Counted from the first letter of the stretch, positions 46,748 through 56,131 are shown. The stretch: DNA of 64,000 nt from Clostridium sp. 1001271st1 H5 (GCF_005845215.1 NZ_SPHO01000006.1:62001-126000), one strand, 5' to 3'. Notes: a model not told the origin generated them from the sequence alone. Numbers and translations are program-made.

Positions 46748-46782
46748 CAAAAAAAGGACTGCGGCATTCATTGCAGCAGTCC
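46748..46782 (-). terminator. Intrinsic terminator of the IMP dehydrogenase gene
   Basis: GGACTGC and GCAGTCC arms with a 13-base loop, followed on the minus strand by seven T. It is about 105 bases after the guaB stop. Confidence 0.85.
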
Positions 46783-46889
46783 CCCGAATTTCCTATTCTC
46801 TGATTTCCTAATTCTCTAATTTCCAAATTCTCTATCTTCCATTCCCTTATGCCCCGGCCCGGATATCCCTATCCCTATATCCCTGCCTT

Positions 46890-48383
46890 CTACCTCTTGT
46901 CTCTCAGCATAACGTCATGGGCTCCGCCCTCCACAATACTGGTGGAGGATACCAGAGTGATTTTAGCCTTCTCCTGAAGTTCCGGAATGGTAAGGGCCCC
47001 GCAGTTGCACATGGTGGAACGCACCTTGCTCAGTGTCAGGTTCACATTGTCCTTAAGGCTTCCTGCGTATGGAACAAAGGAATCCACGCCCTCCTCAAAG
47101 GACAGCTTCTTATCCCCGCCCATATCATACCGCTGCCAGTTCCTGGCCCTGGCGCTTCCTTCGCCCCAGTATTCTTTCATATAGCTGCCGTTGACATTCA
47201 CCCTCTTGGTAGGGCTTTCGTCAAATCTGGCAAAATACCGCCCCAGCATGATAAAATCAGCGCCCATGGCCAGCGCCAGTGTGACATGGTAATCGTGTAC
47301 AATGCCGCCGTCCGAACAGATGGGCACATATACGCCTGTCTCTTTATAATAATCATCCCTGGCCTTTGCCACCTCTATGAGGGCTGTGGCCTGCCCTCTT
47401 CCGATTCCCTTCTGTTCACGGGTAATACAGATAGCGCCGCCGCCAATGCCTACCTTGACAAAATCAGCTCCTGCCTCTGCCAGAAACCGGAATCCGTCTC
47501 CATCCACCACGTTGCCGGCTCCCACCTTTACGGAATCCCCGTAATTCTTTCTGATATAATCAATGGTGATTTTCTGCCACTCTGAGAAACCTTCCGAGCT
47601 GTCAATACACAGCACGTCCGCTCCCGCCTCCAGCAGGGCAGGCACCCGCTCCGCATAATCCCTTGTATTGATACCGGCTCCCACCATATACCGCTTGGAG
47701 CTGTCAATCAGTTCGTTCTCATTCTTTTTATGGGTATCATAGTCCTTGCGGAAAACCAGATACACCAGCTCCTGGTTCTTGTTCACCAATGGAAGACAGT
47801 TAATCTTGTGCTCCCAGATAATGTCATTGGCTTCCTTCAGGGTGGTGGACTCGTCGGCATAGACCAAATTCTCCAGCGTGGTCATGAAGTCCTTTACCTT
47901 TGTATCAGGTCCCATCCTGCTGACACGGTAATCCTTATTGGTGACAATGCCCAACAGCTTTCCGTTTGGCTGTCCGTCCTCAGTCACTGCAATGGTGGAA
48001 TGGCCAGTCTCCTCCGTGATGGCCAGCACATCCGCCAGCGTCATATCCGGTGATACATTGGAATCACTTACCACAAAACCAGCCCTGTACCGCTTCACCT
48101 TATGAATCATCTCAGCCTGCTTTTCAATGGCCTGGGACCCATAGATGAAGGAAAGTCCGCCCTCCTGGGCAAGGGCAACGGCCATCCTGTCATCCGACAC
48201 GGACTGCATGATGGCGGACACCATAGGGATATTGATGGATATATCCGGTTCCGTTCCTTTCTTATACTTTACCAACGGCGTCTTCAGACTTACCTGGGAA
48301 GGGACGCACTGGGTGGATGAATAGCCTGGAATCAAAAGATACTCACTGAACGTGCGGGAAGGTTCCTCAAAATAGAATGCCAT
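46890..48383 (-). CDS. guaB: IMP dehydrogenase
   Basis: 497 residues. Oxidises IMP to XMP, the committed step of GMP synthesis. Catalytic Cys loop [19 protein letters not shown], substrate site [21 protein letters not shown], and a pair of CBS regulatory domains in the region around 95-210 ([29 protein letters not shown]). The IMP loop [24 protein letters not shown] is clear. AAAGGAG precedes the ATG at 48383 and a promoter lies at 48445-48474. Confidence 0.95.
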   Translation of the reverse strand: MAFYFEEPSRTFSEYLLIPGYSSTQCVPSQVSLKTPLVKYKKGTEPDISINIPMVSAIMQSVSDDRMAVALAQEGGLSFIYGSQAIEKQAEMIHKVKRYRAGFVVSDSNVSPDMTLADVLAITEETGHSTIAVTEDGQPNGKLLGIVTNKDYRVSRMGPDTKVKDFMTTLENLVYADESTTLKEANDIIWEHKINCLPLVNKNQELVYLVFRKDYDTHKKNENELIDSSKRYMVGAGINTRDYAERVPALLEAGADVLCIDSSEGFSEWQKITIDYIRKNYGDSVKVGAGNVVDGDGFRFLAEAGADFVKVGIGGGAICITREQKGIGRGQATALIEVAKARDDYYKETGVYVPICSDGGIVHDYHVTLALAMGADFIMLGRYFARFDESPTKRVNVNGSYMKEYWGEGSARARNWQRYDMGGDKKLSFEEGVDSFVPYAGSLKDNVNLTLSKVRSTMCNCGALTIPELQEKAKITLVSSTSIVEGGAHDVMLRDKR

Positions 48384-48444
48384 GTCATTTCTCCTTTTCA
48401 ATTTGTTTTTATTTTATTCTCCGCCGAACCTTGTAACTGGTACT

Positions 48445-48474
48445 ATCATATCATGCCCCCATATCTTCCGTCAA
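48445..48474 (-). promoter_or_regulatory. Sigma-A promoter of the IMP dehydrogenase gene
   Basis: On the minus strand TTGACG (48474-48469), 18-base spacer, TATGAT (48450-48445), about 65 bases before the start codon. Confidence 0.65.
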
Positions 48475-48516
48475 TCAATGACCGGACGCTGGCAGCCGTT
48501 TAATCCGACCAGACCG

Positions 48517-49041
48517 TCAGTCCATATATACCCGGGACCCGGTGGCTCCCCTCTGCCCCTGGTATTTTCCATTATATGGGTTGAGCGCTATGTCGTCCAT
48601 CTCCGCAAACACAAGCTGTCCCACCCTTCTTCCTGCCTTCAGTTCAATGGCACAGCGGTTTGCATTAAAGAGTTCAAGGGTAATCTCTCCCTTAAAGCCC
48701 GGATCCACCCAGCCTGCATTCTGTATAAACAAACCCAGACGCCCCAGAGAGCTTCTTCCCTCCACAAACGCGGTCAGGTTGTCCGGCAGCGAAACATACT
48801 CCATGGTGGTTGCAAGCACAAACTGGCCCGGCAGAAGGATGTAGGTATCTGTGCTTATGGTCTTATACCTGACCTCATCCTTTAAGGTGATGATTCCTGT
48901 GGATAAATCCTCCACAATACTGAAGGTATTTCCCAGCCGTATATCCACGCTGGCCGGCTGTACCTGCTCTTTTTCCAGAGGCGTGATTGACAAAGTACCT
49001 GCCTCCAGCATTCTATATAATGTCTTGTCCGATAAAATCAT
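48517..49041 (-). CDS. dcd: dCTP deaminase
   Basis: 174 residues of the dCTP deaminase/dUTPase fold. Conserved [48 protein letters not shown] and [13 protein letters not shown]. Converts dCTP to dUTP, or in bifunctional relatives to dUMP. GGGAGG precedes the ATG. Confidence 0.93.
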   Translation of the reverse strand: MILSDKTLYRMLEAGTLSITPLEKEQVQPASVDIRLGNTFSIVEDLSTGIITLKDEVRYKTISTDTYILLPGQFVLATTMEYVSLPDNLTAFVEGRSSLGRLGLFIQNAGWVDPGFKGEITLELFNANRCAIELKAGRRVGQLVFAEMDDIALNPYNGKYQGQRGATGSRVYMD

Positions 49042-49205
49042 AGTGTATTCCTCCCATAATCAGCGTTACTATATTTTATCCCTTAAACGGATTGGCAGCA
49101 ATATGAATTTATCTATGAACATCAGACAGAGGCTGGATATGAGTGCAGAAGCGGCAGAGGGTCAGGTGCATCTCCATCCGTTATACTCAAACCAGGACTG
49201 GAAGA

Positions 49206-49240
49206 GAAAATCGGCATGCCTGGGTTAACGGCATGCCGAT
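49206..49240 (-). terminator. Terminator after the Amadori cluster
   Basis: ATCGGCATGCC (49210-49220) pairs with GGCATGCCGAT (49230-49240), then a T-rich tract on the minus strand. It follows the HAD phosphatase gene, the last of the cluster. The GGCATGCCGATAGA core resembles the arm sequence of the terminator at 29930-29964. Confidence 0.65.
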
Positions 49241-49331
49241 AGAAATGAGAGTTATATTGTGTTGATTTGACGCGGTCTTTCGGTCCCCGGACTTTCCTGT
49301 TCCCTGGGTTTAAAGCATGCCTGAACTTTTA

Positions 49332-50012
49332 TTACGGCATCTGTTTACCGGGCATTATCCGGCCCTGCAAAATGCAATCCAGCGTATTCTTATACCCAAT
49401 ATATGAATCTACAATATAATCCGCTTCCCTTACATCCTGTGGGATTCCTGAGCCCCGGTAGGCTGCCACCCGGGCTCCGGCCAGCTTTGCGGCGTGTATG
49501 CCCACGGCGGAATCCTCAAACACAATGCATCTGCCCGGCTCTGCTCCCAGATAATCCATTGCCCTTTTATAACACTCCGGGTCCGGTTTCAGGTTGGTGC
49601 ACATATCGCCGCATACGACCACATCAAACAGGCTGGTCATCTTCATTCGGTTCAGGGCAATCATAATCAGACGGGTGGAGGTGGAAGTCACCAGTCCTGT
49701 TTTCATTCCCCTGCCCCGTATATGCTGAATCAGGGATACCACGCCCGGCATGGGACGGATGTCGCTGTTTTCATAGGTATTGCCCACCTCTTTCCGCATT
49801 CTGGCCAGTTCCTCTGCCGCGACCTTCACAGGGGCTCTTGAAAGCAGGGCTTCGATGGCAGTTTTGTCATTGGTTCCGATTAACAGCCTTTTGTCCTCCT
49901 CTGTCAGGCGGATTCCAAAAGCTCCCAGGGCCTTCTCCAGATATGCCGCATTGCTCTCCTCCGTATTTGCAATGACCCCGTCAAAGTCAAACAGTACGAA
50001 TTCTGTTTCCAT
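49332..50012 (-). CDS. HAD phosphatase, beta-phosphoglucomutase-like
   Basis: 226 residues. Motif I LFDFDGVIANTEESN with the intact Asp pair, motif II TGLVTSTSTR, motif III Lys in LKPDPECYKRAM and motif IV FEDSAVGIHAAKLAGARV. It probably removes phosphate from, or isomerises, a sugar phosphate. Last gene of the cluster, 11 bases after the cupin gene; its own ribosome site is poor, so translation may depend on the cupin gene. Confidence 0.88.
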   Translation of the reverse strand: METEFVLFDFDGVIANTEESNAAYLEKALGAFGIRLTEEDKRLLIGTNDKTAIEALLSRAPVKVAAEELARMRKEVGNTYENSDIRPMPGVVSLIQHIRGRGMKTGLVTSTSTRLIMIALNRMKMTSLFDVVVCGDMCTNLKPDPECYKRAMDYLGAEPGRCIVFEDSAVGIHAAKLAGARVAAYRGSGIPQDVREADYIVDSYIGYKNTLDCILQGRIMPGKQMP

Positions 50013-50023
50013 AGGCGCACCGC

Positions 50024-50437
50024 CTACTGCTCAAACAGCCTGCGGGCATTGGTCTGTATGTATGCAATCTCATCTTTGGAAAGGTCGCAGAAATCGCTGT
50101 TTTCCATGGAACAGTTGGAATCCTGGACATACATCATCCTGGTATCTTTCTGGGTAATGGAATAAAACCAGCACTCCTTGGGCACATTGTATACCTTTCC
50201 CTGCTCCATCAGAGTCAGTTCAATCTGAAACCCGTCCTCTTCCTTCTCTGCGGTAATCAGGATTGCCTTTCCCCCAGCCAATATAAACTGCTCGTCAGTG
50301 GAGTGATGGATTTCCAGGTGGGCAATGCCGTCTATGTCATTATCCGGTTTCCAGTTCTTAATACTTACAAGCCACTTTTCATTTTTATAAACACACAGAA
50401 TTCCTTCTCCGTTATTCTCATATACATCCGGCTTCAT
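50024..50437 (-). CDS. Cupin-fold protein
   Basis: 137 residues. A small beta-barrel pattern with HLEIHHSTDEQFILAGGKAILIT and MEQGKVYNVPKECWFY, consistent with a cupin; the His-His and Glu could form a metal site. It may be an isomerase or sensor for a sugar. The frame is open upstream through a hairpin repeat because this copy lost the TAA found elsewhere, but AGGAGG lies 8 bases before the ATG at 50437, so I start there. No close family name. Confidence 0.65.
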   Translation of the reverse strand: MKPDVYENNGEGILCVYKNEKWLVSIKNWKPDNDIDGIAHLEIHHSTDEQFILAGGKAILITAEKEEDGFQIELTLMEQGKVYNVPKECWFYSITQKDTRMMYVQDSNCSMENSDFCDLSKDEIAYIQTNARRLFEQ

Positions 50438-50451
50438 TATCATATCCTCCT

Positions 50452-50680
50452 CGTTATGAGCACTTAGCGCCTGTATTTTAGGCGCATATGTGCGATACAT
50501 GTCACTGGCACTTAGCGATTGCTATGAGCACTTTGCCGCTGTCTTTTAGCGGCTTACGTGCGATGCATTCATATGACTTAGTGAGGTCCCTCACGAACTT
50601 AGTCATATGATGGTCCTTTCGAGCTTAGTGCAGTGGCTCGTTATGAGCACTTAGCGCCTGTATTTTAGGCGCTTATGTGC
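50452..50680 (-). repeat. Dispersed hairpin repeat array (three copies plus a long palindrome)
   Basis: Copies at 50452-50500, 50521-50567 and 50639-50680. Inner stems are AGCGCC/GGCGC, GCCGCT/AGCGGC and AGCGCC/GGCGCT. Between the second and third lies a 40-base palindrome (50570-50609): CATATGACT pairs with AGTCATATG around an inner GTGAGG/CCTCAC hairpin. CACTG-G-CAC at 50503-50511 can pair with GTGCAGTG at 50628-50635, enclosing the centre. The array runs from the kinase stop codon to the ribosome site of the cupin gene. Confidence 0.85.
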
Positions 50681-51567
50681 TAAATTTCAGTCCTGCCAAG
50701 AATGGGCACGCCATAACCAAATGCCCCTTCCTTTGCACACATTTTTGCTGCAAACGCAGCGCCCTTCTTCATGGCTTCTTCCAGTCTTTCCTTCATGCGT
50801 TCCTCTGAGCCCTCCACCACAGCTCCTGTCTCCGATGTTTCCAGCAGGGAGCACAGGAAGGCTGCAAAGTAAGAATCACCGGCGCCCATGGTATCAATCA
50901 CATCGTCCGCATGGACAGCGGGCACATACAGGAAACTGTCCTTATACAGCACATAGGACCCGTCCTCTCCAACAGTGCCAAGGACTACCTGGACGCCGTA
51001 GGACTGGACCTTCCGCATCTCCTGCTCCCGTTCCTCCCTGGTCAGATGCGCACAGGAAAGAATGGCCACCGTCACATAAGGACATACCTTCTCCAGATAC
51101 TCATCCGTCCATCTGGTAGAAAAATCATAGGCAATGGCAACGCCGGTTCCCTTAAGGCTCTTTAAGTCGTCCTCGATGTAAGAATTCAAATTGGTATAAA
51201 TCAGGTCGAAATTCCTGATATACGCAAAATCTTCCTCAGTAAAATCATAGCCGTATTCCCTGGCAATGCCTCCTTTATTGGAGCCAAGAAATACCCGGTC
51301 ATTTCCCTTCAGTGTCACCAGGGCAAATCCATTTTCACCCTCATGGCGGCGGCAGCGGCTGTCGTCAATCCCAATCTGTTTCAGGGTGTCCCGGACGCAT
51401 TCCGCCACCTGGTCGCTGCCATATTTGCCAAGGTAGGCTGTCCGGGCCCCGTTGAGCTTGGCATATACACAGGTGTTGACGCACTGGCCGCCAGGATACA
51501 TTTTGCCTCTGGAAAGGTATTTATCACAGACATTATCTCCCACCGCAATTATTTTGTAATCCTTCAT
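50680..51567 (-). CDS. PfkB-family sugar kinase, FrlD/FraD-like (copy 1)
   Basis: 295 residues. The start MKDYKIIAVGDNVCDKYLSRGKMYPGGQCVN, the GSNKGGI loop (about 103) and the catalytic anion hole DTMGAGDSYFAAFL match fructoselysine-6-kinase-like PfkB proteins, which phosphorylate the sugar part of an Amadori compound at C6. The neighbouring SIS deglycase uses such products. Codes right up to the hairpin repeat, whose first base pairs overlap its stop. Second FrlD-like kinase of the cluster. Confidence 0.85.
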   Translation of the reverse strand: MKDYKIIAVGDNVCDKYLSRGKMYPGGQCVNTCVYAKLNGARTAYLGKYGSDQVAECVRDTLKQIGIDDSRCRRHEGENGFALVTLKGNDRVFLGSNKGGIAREYGYDFTEEDFAYIRNFDLIYTNLNSYIEDDLKSLKGTGVAIAYDFSTRWTDEYLEKVCPYVTVAILSCAHLTREEREQEMRKVQSYGVQVVLGTVGEDGSYVLYKDSFLYVPAVHADDVIDTMGAGDSYFAAFLCSLLETSETGAVVEGSEERMKERLEEAMKKGAAFAAKMCAKEGAFGYGVPILGRTEI

Positions 51568-51585
51568 TTCATCTCCTGCTTTCTT

Positions 51586-52374
51586 TTATTTATATGGATT
51601 GAACTGCTGAATGATTTCAGTAGCCCGCGCCTTTCCCCTGTCCATGCATTCAGGTATGGATTCCCCAAGGCTTACGCCATAGGTAAAGGCGGCAATATAG
51701 GAATCCCCGGCTCCCACCGTGTTCACCACCGGTACTTTTTCCGCTTCCTTTTCATAGAACCTGTTGCCGTCATATGCAAGGCTGCCGTGTTCGCCCAACA
51801 TGGCAATCACAGTACCGGCGCCCTTTTCCCTTACATTTACCATAAAGTCCCTGATATAGCTGTCGTCCTGGTCATAGGAGAAAAACGCATAATCCAGATA
51901 GGGAATAATCCTGTCATTGCTCTCCTGCTCCAGCCGCTTGGAAAAATCATACACCCATATCTGCCCCGGCTGTTTCAGTCCCTTTATATAACGGTCAATC
52001 CTGGACCAGCGTTCCGCATAAACAATATCAAAGGTTTTGACAAATTCCAGGTCCTCCCCTGAAAGTTCAATCTCCTCCATGGCATTGCCCTCAAAATGGA
52101 GATGCTTCTTATCCCCATCCACAATGTCCATGGCAGCCATTCCCGTAGGACGGTCCGCGCGTTTCAGCACCCGCAGGTCTATTCCCCTTTCCCTCAGGCG
52201 TTCTTCCAGGGCCATGGCAAATACATCATTGCCAAGAATGGTCATCTCTGTCACGTCACCGCCCAAATCCCGGTAATTAAGTGCAAAATCAATGCTGTTT
52301 CCGGTGAGGTAATACCGGTCCAGCTTATAGTAAACATCAATGCAGTTATCTGCCATTGCAATTGCCCGTTTCAT
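51586..52374 (-). CDS. PfkB-family sugar kinase, FrlD-like (copy 2)
   Basis: 262 residues, shorter than its neighbour. MADNCIDVYYKLDRYYLTGNSIDFALN, a PTGMAAMDIV strand and VNTVGAGDSYIAAFTYG (anion hole and catalytic Asp) show the ribokinase fold, closest in style to FrlD. The two adjacent kinases differ enough that they may act on different sugars or epimers. A few bases separate it from the YjbQ gene. Confidence 0.85.
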   Translation of the reverse strand: MKRAIAMADNCIDVYYKLDRYYLTGNSIDFALNYRDLGGDVTEMTILGNDVFAMALEERLRERGIDLRVLKRADRPTGMAAMDIVDGDKKHLHFEGNAMEEIELSGEDLEFVKTFDIVYAERWSRIDRYIKGLKQPGQIWVYDFSKRLEQESNDRIIPYLDYAFFSYDQDDSYIRDFMVNVREKGAGTVIAMLGEHGSLAYDGNRFYEKEAEKVPVVNTVGAGDSYIAAFTYGVSLGESIPECMDRGKARATEIIQQFNPYK

Positions 52375-52377
52375 GCT

Positions 52378-52818
52378 TTATTCCTTCCTTTCCCCCACGG
52401 CGTATATCATATAATGGCGCATTTTGATTCCATCGTATTCACAGAAGTAAATATCCGCTGCATGGCCCAGCTTCAGCTCTCCCCGGACAATGGGAAACAC
52501 ACAGTGGTTTCCTGTCAGGAGGGACTTCAGATGGCCCGGCGTATTTCCTCCAATGGTCCCGTATGTGGGCAGATAATGGTTATGATGATACGGATAGTCC
52601 TCCGGGGCAATGCGGCTTAAGCATTCCATGATATCCTTTTCCACACAGTCCAGGCTTTCATTGACCGTGATGCCCGTGGTGGTATGCTCGGTAATCACAT
52701 AGACCAGCCCGTTTTCAATTCCGCTCTCCTCCACAAACTGCCTGACCTCAGGAGTAATCCTAATCATCTCAAATTCCTGGTCCGCACAGACAGCTGCTTC
52801 CTTTAGTTTAAACTCCAT
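52378..52818 (-). CDS. YjbQ (UPF0047) family protein
   Basis: 146 residues. The family signature is seen in VITEHTTTGITVNESLD and GTIGGNTPGHLKSLLTGNH, with C-terminal GELKLGHAADIYFCEYDG. YjbQ proteins have weak thiamine-phosphate synthase activity but an unclear true role. The ATG at 52818 overlaps the end of the amidohydrolase-fold gene by 11 bases, with GGAGG upstream, so the two are coupled. Confidence 0.88.
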   Translation of the reverse strand: MEFKLKEAAVCADQEFEMIRITPEVRQFVEESGIENGLVYVITEHTTTGITVNESLDCVEKDIMECLSRIAPEDYPYHHNHYLPTYGTIGGNTPGHLKSLLTGNHCVFPIVRGELKLGHAADIYFCEYDGIKMRHYMIYAVGERKE

Positions 52819-53674
52819 TTGTCCATTCCTCCAATCCCAAAAATCTGAGGGCATTTTTATAATATATGTTCTCCAGGGTTTCGGGAGAGAATCCAAGACT
52901 GTCAAGCCCTCTCTTACACCGGACCGGGCGGATTCTGGGCGAGCCGGAACCAAACATGATTTTGCGGGAAATATTATGCTCCACCCACAATTCCCCCATA
53001 TCTTCCTTAAACACCTTACGGTATGTCTGGTAAGGGCCGTCGAAATTCATCAGCGCCGTGCTTGTATAGCAGTTCTCGTATTTCAGGAGAAGGGCGGCCG
53101 TTTCCTGGACCCAGGGCCATCCCACATGGGCCAGGCAGACATTGACATCCGGATAGCTGCAGCAAATCTCCTCAAAATCCGCGGGTCTGGAAAATCTTGA
53201 AAATGCCTTCTGTTCCAGGCTGAGTCCGGCATGAAAGATAATTGGCCTGCCGAATTCCCTGCATATGTCATACAGGGGCATCAGTCTCTCATCATAGGGA
53301 TACATGTGAAGCCTGGCCGTATTGATATACAATCCTTTCAGCCCCAGCTGTTCAAATGCCCGCCTGAGTTCTTCCCCGGCATCCTTATTCCGCGGGTCCG
53401 CTGATGCAAACCCAATAAAAAAATCCGAATCATATGCTGCCAGCCGCGCAATCTCATCATTGGATATGGCCGGCTCCCCGGTTTCAGATGAATAATCACT
53501 TGGCAGCATGAATATCTTCTGTATATCGGCCAGAGCATACTGCTTCTTCAGCAATTCCATGCCCGAAGGTCCCATCAGATGATAATTCATTTCGTCGCAC
53601 CGTTTTCTGAATCTGTCCTTATCCCGGCAAACCGGCTCAAAAAGCGCGGGACGTATATGCGTATCAATAACCAT
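52808..53674 (-). CDS. Amidohydrolase-fold protein with lost metal ligands
   Basis: 288 residues, TIM-barrel of the amidohydrolase 2 family. The first ligand pair, normally HxH, reads DTHIRP, so the second His is Arg; the late Asp, normally in FGSDxP, is replaced by Gly in MFGSGSPRIRP. His residues in IIFHAGLS and LAHVGWPW remain. By family knowledge hydrolysis needs these ligands, so the protein may have another chemistry or be non-catalytic. A hairpin repeat precedes it, with AGGAGG 8 bases before the ATG. Confidence 0.75.
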   Translation of the reverse strand: MVIDTHIRPALFEPVCRDKDRFRKRCDEMNYHLMGPSGMELLKKQYALADIQKIFMLPSDYSSETGEPAISNDEIARLAAYDSDFFIGFASADPRNKDAGEELRRAFEQLGLKGLYINTARLHMYPYDERLMPLYDICREFGRPIIFHAGLSLEQKAFSRFSRPADFEEICCSYPDVNVCLAHVGWPWVQETAALLLKYENCYTSTALMNFDGPYQTYRKVFKEDMGELWVEHNISRKIMFGSGSPRIRPVRCKRGLDSLGFSPETLENIYYKNALRFLGLEEWTNGV

Positions 53675-53688
53675 ATCGGTTGCCTCCT

Positions 53689-53737
53689 CGTTATGAGCAC
53701 TTAGCGCCTGTACTTTAGGCGCTTACGTGCGATACAT
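53689..53737 (-). repeat. Dispersed hairpin repeat between FGGY kinase and amidohydrolase-fold genes
   Basis: AGCGCC/GGCGCT inner stem and GCAC/GTGC outer stem, with the GATACATGTCACTGGCAC tail continuing into the kinase 3' end, where it encodes the last residues KCQ and the stop. It ends at the ribosome site of the amidohydrolase-fold gene. Confidence 0.82.
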
Positions 53738-53738
53738 G

Positions 53739-55292
53739 TCACTGGCACTTAGTCTTTTGCATCCTGTGCATCAGTTCCCTGTTGTTCAGGTATAAGTCCC
53801 TGTATACCGGGTAATTTCCCCGGTAAAATTCATGGTTTTCCCTGTCCGGCTGTATGAGTCTTCCCGCCGGAAGCTTCTCCTTAAGCTGGTGAAAATCCTT
53901 TAAACAGCCGGCGCCCAGGGCGGCCAGCATGGCATCCCCATAGGAGGAGCACTGGAATGATTCCGGTATATGCAGGGGCATTCCGGCCATATCGCAGATA
54001 ATCTGCATCCAGACGTGATTCTTTGTGCCTCCGCCGGCTGTTATCAGGGTATCGGGAGGCAGCCCCATTTCCTCAAACAGCATCAGGTGCTGGCAGGTGG
54101 AATAGCCAACAGCCTCAAGCGCTGCCCGGTTGATATGCTTCCTCGTGTGGTTTCCCTTCAGCCCGAATATCATGCCTGTGGCCAGCGGGTCCTGTATGGG
54201 GCTGCGCTCCCCGTATATGTAGGGCAGAATCATCAGTCCCTCAGAACCCGGGGCTATCTCCCCTGCTTCCCTTGCCATGACTGCATATGCGTTTTCCCCG
54301 CCCTTGGTTTCCCTTTCCAGCTCTTCCTGGTAAAACGTATCCCGCACCCACCGTGTCAGGGTACCGGCCGCATTGGTCCCGTCCCCCAGGCAGAATGTAC
54401 CTGGTATGGTAAATACCTTGCCGCCTTTTACAGAACCATTTCCCCTGGGAGATGAATAATCCTCAGCCATGCGGTCCACGCAGTAGTAATAAAACATGGA
54501 TGAGCCGTACTGGAAGAATGCGGTCCCAGGTTCTGTCAGCCCCACGCTGATTGCCTCCGACGTGGAATCCCCTGTACCGCAGATAACCGGCGTTCCCTCT
54601 GCCAGTCCTGTCTGGGCCGCTGCATCCTTGGTAACACAGCCTACCACATCGGTCGAATATGCACACGATGCTATCTGGTCCGGCCTGCAGTAAAGCCCGC
54701 ATTCCTCCTCATTGATTGTCCCGTCCGCACGGTAAAGGGGCCGGAAGGAACCCTTGGCCAGAAACTGGTCAATCACATACCTTCCTGTCAGCTTTGCCGT
54801 GATAAAGGAGCTGCCTGTCAGAAACTTATAAGTCCTGCTGTATACGTCCGGTTCATTGTTTTTAATCCACAGTATCTTTGTTGCAGTGTCGCCGGAACAG
54901 ATAGGGTGGCCGAACAGCCTATGCACATCCCCGCCATAGTAGCTGGTAAGCCACTGTATCTCCTTGTCCGCCCTGGAATCTATTCCGTACAGGATGGCCG
55001 GACGCAGCGGCCTGCACTGCTCATCCACAGGAAGACAGTCCGTCCCAAGGGTGCTGGCTCCGATACAGCTAATCTGTTCCGGGGCAATACCGCTGGTTTC
55101 AATCAGCTGCCTGGATATCCCGCAGAAATCTCCCCACCACACCTTGTCTGCATCATGTTCAAACCATCCCTGTTTTGGATGAGCCATTCCGTGGCTCATG
55201 GTATATTCTGCAGCCACTCTGAAATCTTCTCCTATGAGCATCCCTCTGGACTCATAGGTTCCGATGTCAATTCCCATAAAATATTGTCTCAA
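53739..55292 (-). CDS. FGGY-family carbohydrate kinase
   Basis: 517 residues. N-terminal MGIDIGTYESRG phosphate loop, ICGTGDSTSEAISVGL, and C-terminal LITAGGGTKNHVWMQIICDMAG adenosine motif are typical of xylulose/ribulose/erythritol-type sugar kinases. It likely phosphorylates a ketose or polyol in the cluster. The start is a TTG at 55292, 9 bases after AAGGAG; the ATG at 55301 abuts the ribosome site and is unlikely. Its last codons are formed by a hairpin repeat. Confidence 0.88.
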   Translation of the reverse strand: MRQYFMGIDIGTYESRGMLIGEDFRVAAEYTMSHGMAHPKQGWFEHDADKVWWGDFCGISRQLIETSGIAPEQISCIGASTLGTDCLPVDEQCRPLRPAILYGIDSRADKEIQWLTSYYGGDVHRLFGHPICSGDTATKILWIKNNEPDVYSRTYKFLTGSSFITAKLTGRYVIDQFLAKGSFRPLYRADGTINEEECGLYCRPDQIASCAYSTDVVGCVTKDAAAQTGLAEGTPVICGTGDSTSEAISVGLTEPGTAFFQYGSSMFYYYCVDRMAEDYSSPRGNGSVKGGKVFTIPGTFCLGDGTNAAGTLTRWVRDTFYQEELERETKGGENAYAVMAREAGEIAPGSEGLMILPYIYGERSPIQDPLATGMIFGLKGNHTRKHINRAALEAVGYSTCQHLMLFEEMGLPPDTLITAGGGTKNHVWMQIICDMAGMPLHIPESFQCSSYGDAMLAALGAGCLKDFHQLKEKLPAGRLIQPDRENHEFYRGNYPVYRDLYLNNRELMHRMQKTKCQ

Positions 55293-55305
55293 TCTTCCCA
55301 TCTCC

Positions 55306-56115
55306 TTATGGTTCCCTGCGGACCTCTTTGACAATCTCCATAAAGCTGCGGACCCGTTCTTCATCCACACGCTCGTTAAAGATTCCATTCTTTTTAAAGG
55401 CCGAGCCAATGCAGACAGCGTCGCAGTGCTTTAGTTTTTCCCTTACATTCTGATGATTGCATCCGGTATTGCAGAACACCGGGACATTTTTCTGTTTTGC
55501 CACCTCATGGACCCTGGACAGGACCACATCGTCGGGCTCCGCGCCTGCCGCTGCCCCTGATACACAGAGGCCGTCCGCAAAATCGCCAAACATGATGGAT
55601 TTTGCCACCACCTGGATGTCCCGCTGTACAAGATAGGCATCCGCCTCCGGATTCACCTTGAACAGGAGCTTAAGGTGTTCCATTCCCAGGGCCTTTCTGT
55701 GACGGACAGCCTCTCCGCTGTTAGAGACATAGACCCCGTACTCTCCCATATAGGCGCCTGAAAAGCAGCTCCGCCCAAAGCAGGCGCCTGTGGCTGCTGC
55801 CAGGTCAATGGTTGCAATGGGATTCTTCACAACATTGACCCCAAACGGAACCCTGATTCTGTCCTTCAGTTTTCCGATTATGTATGCCATGGCAGATACA
55901 ACGGCAATATCAGCCACAGGCTGGTACGGCAGGCTGAACTCGTTGGCAATGAGTATTCCATCCACGCCTCCGTCCTGCAATGCCATGAGGTCCTGCTCCG
56001 CATGGTCCAGCACCGCATCCATATCCCCGCAAAAACCAGGGTCCCCCGGAAGGGCGTCCAGATGCAGCAGTGCAATTATAGGTTTCTCCGCCCCAAACAT
56101 GTCATGAATCCACAT
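55306..56115 (-). CDS. BtpA/SgcQ family TIM-barrel protein
   Basis: 269 residues. IIALLHLDALPGDPGF, GVDGILIANEFSLPY, PFGVNVVKNPIATIDLAAATGACFGR and VFCNTGCNHQNVREKL follow the BtpA/SgcQ family, TIM-barrel proteins of unclear function that occur with sugar uptake genes such as the sgc cluster in E. coli. AGGAG precedes the ATG at 56115. It sits between the epimerase and the FGGY kinase with short gaps, so it shares their transcript. Confidence 0.85.
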   Translation of the reverse strand: MWIHDMFGAEKPIIALLHLDALPGDPGFCGDMDAVLDHAEQDLMALQDGGVDGILIANEFSLPYQPVADIAVVSAMAYIIGKLKDRIRVPFGVNVVKNPIATIDLAAATGACFGRSCFSGAYMGEYGVYVSNSGEAVRHRKALGMEHLKLLFKVNPEADAYLVQRDIQVVAKSIMFGDFADGLCVSGAAAGAEPDDVVLSRVHEVAKQKNVPVFCNTGCNHQNVREKLKHCDAVCIGSAFKKNGIFNERVDEERVRSFMEIVKEVRREP

Positions 56116-56131
56116 ATCATATCTCCTACTC

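Noticed and set aside
46796..46860. Low-complexity TTCC/AATTCTC run as a possible small RNA
   Set aside because: No stable fold, promoter or terminator seen apart from the guaB terminator beside it.
50438..50500. N-terminal extension of the cupin protein through the hairpin repeat (start at 50500)
   Set aside because: The extension is repeat sequence, and the ideal AGGAGG with 8-base spacing precedes the ATG at 50437.
53739..55409. Longer start of the FGGY kinase at 55409
   Set aside because: The extra 39 codons overlap the SgcQ/BtpA gene and lack a ribosome site; the TTG at 55292 has AAGGAG with 9-base spacing just before the conserved phosphate loop.
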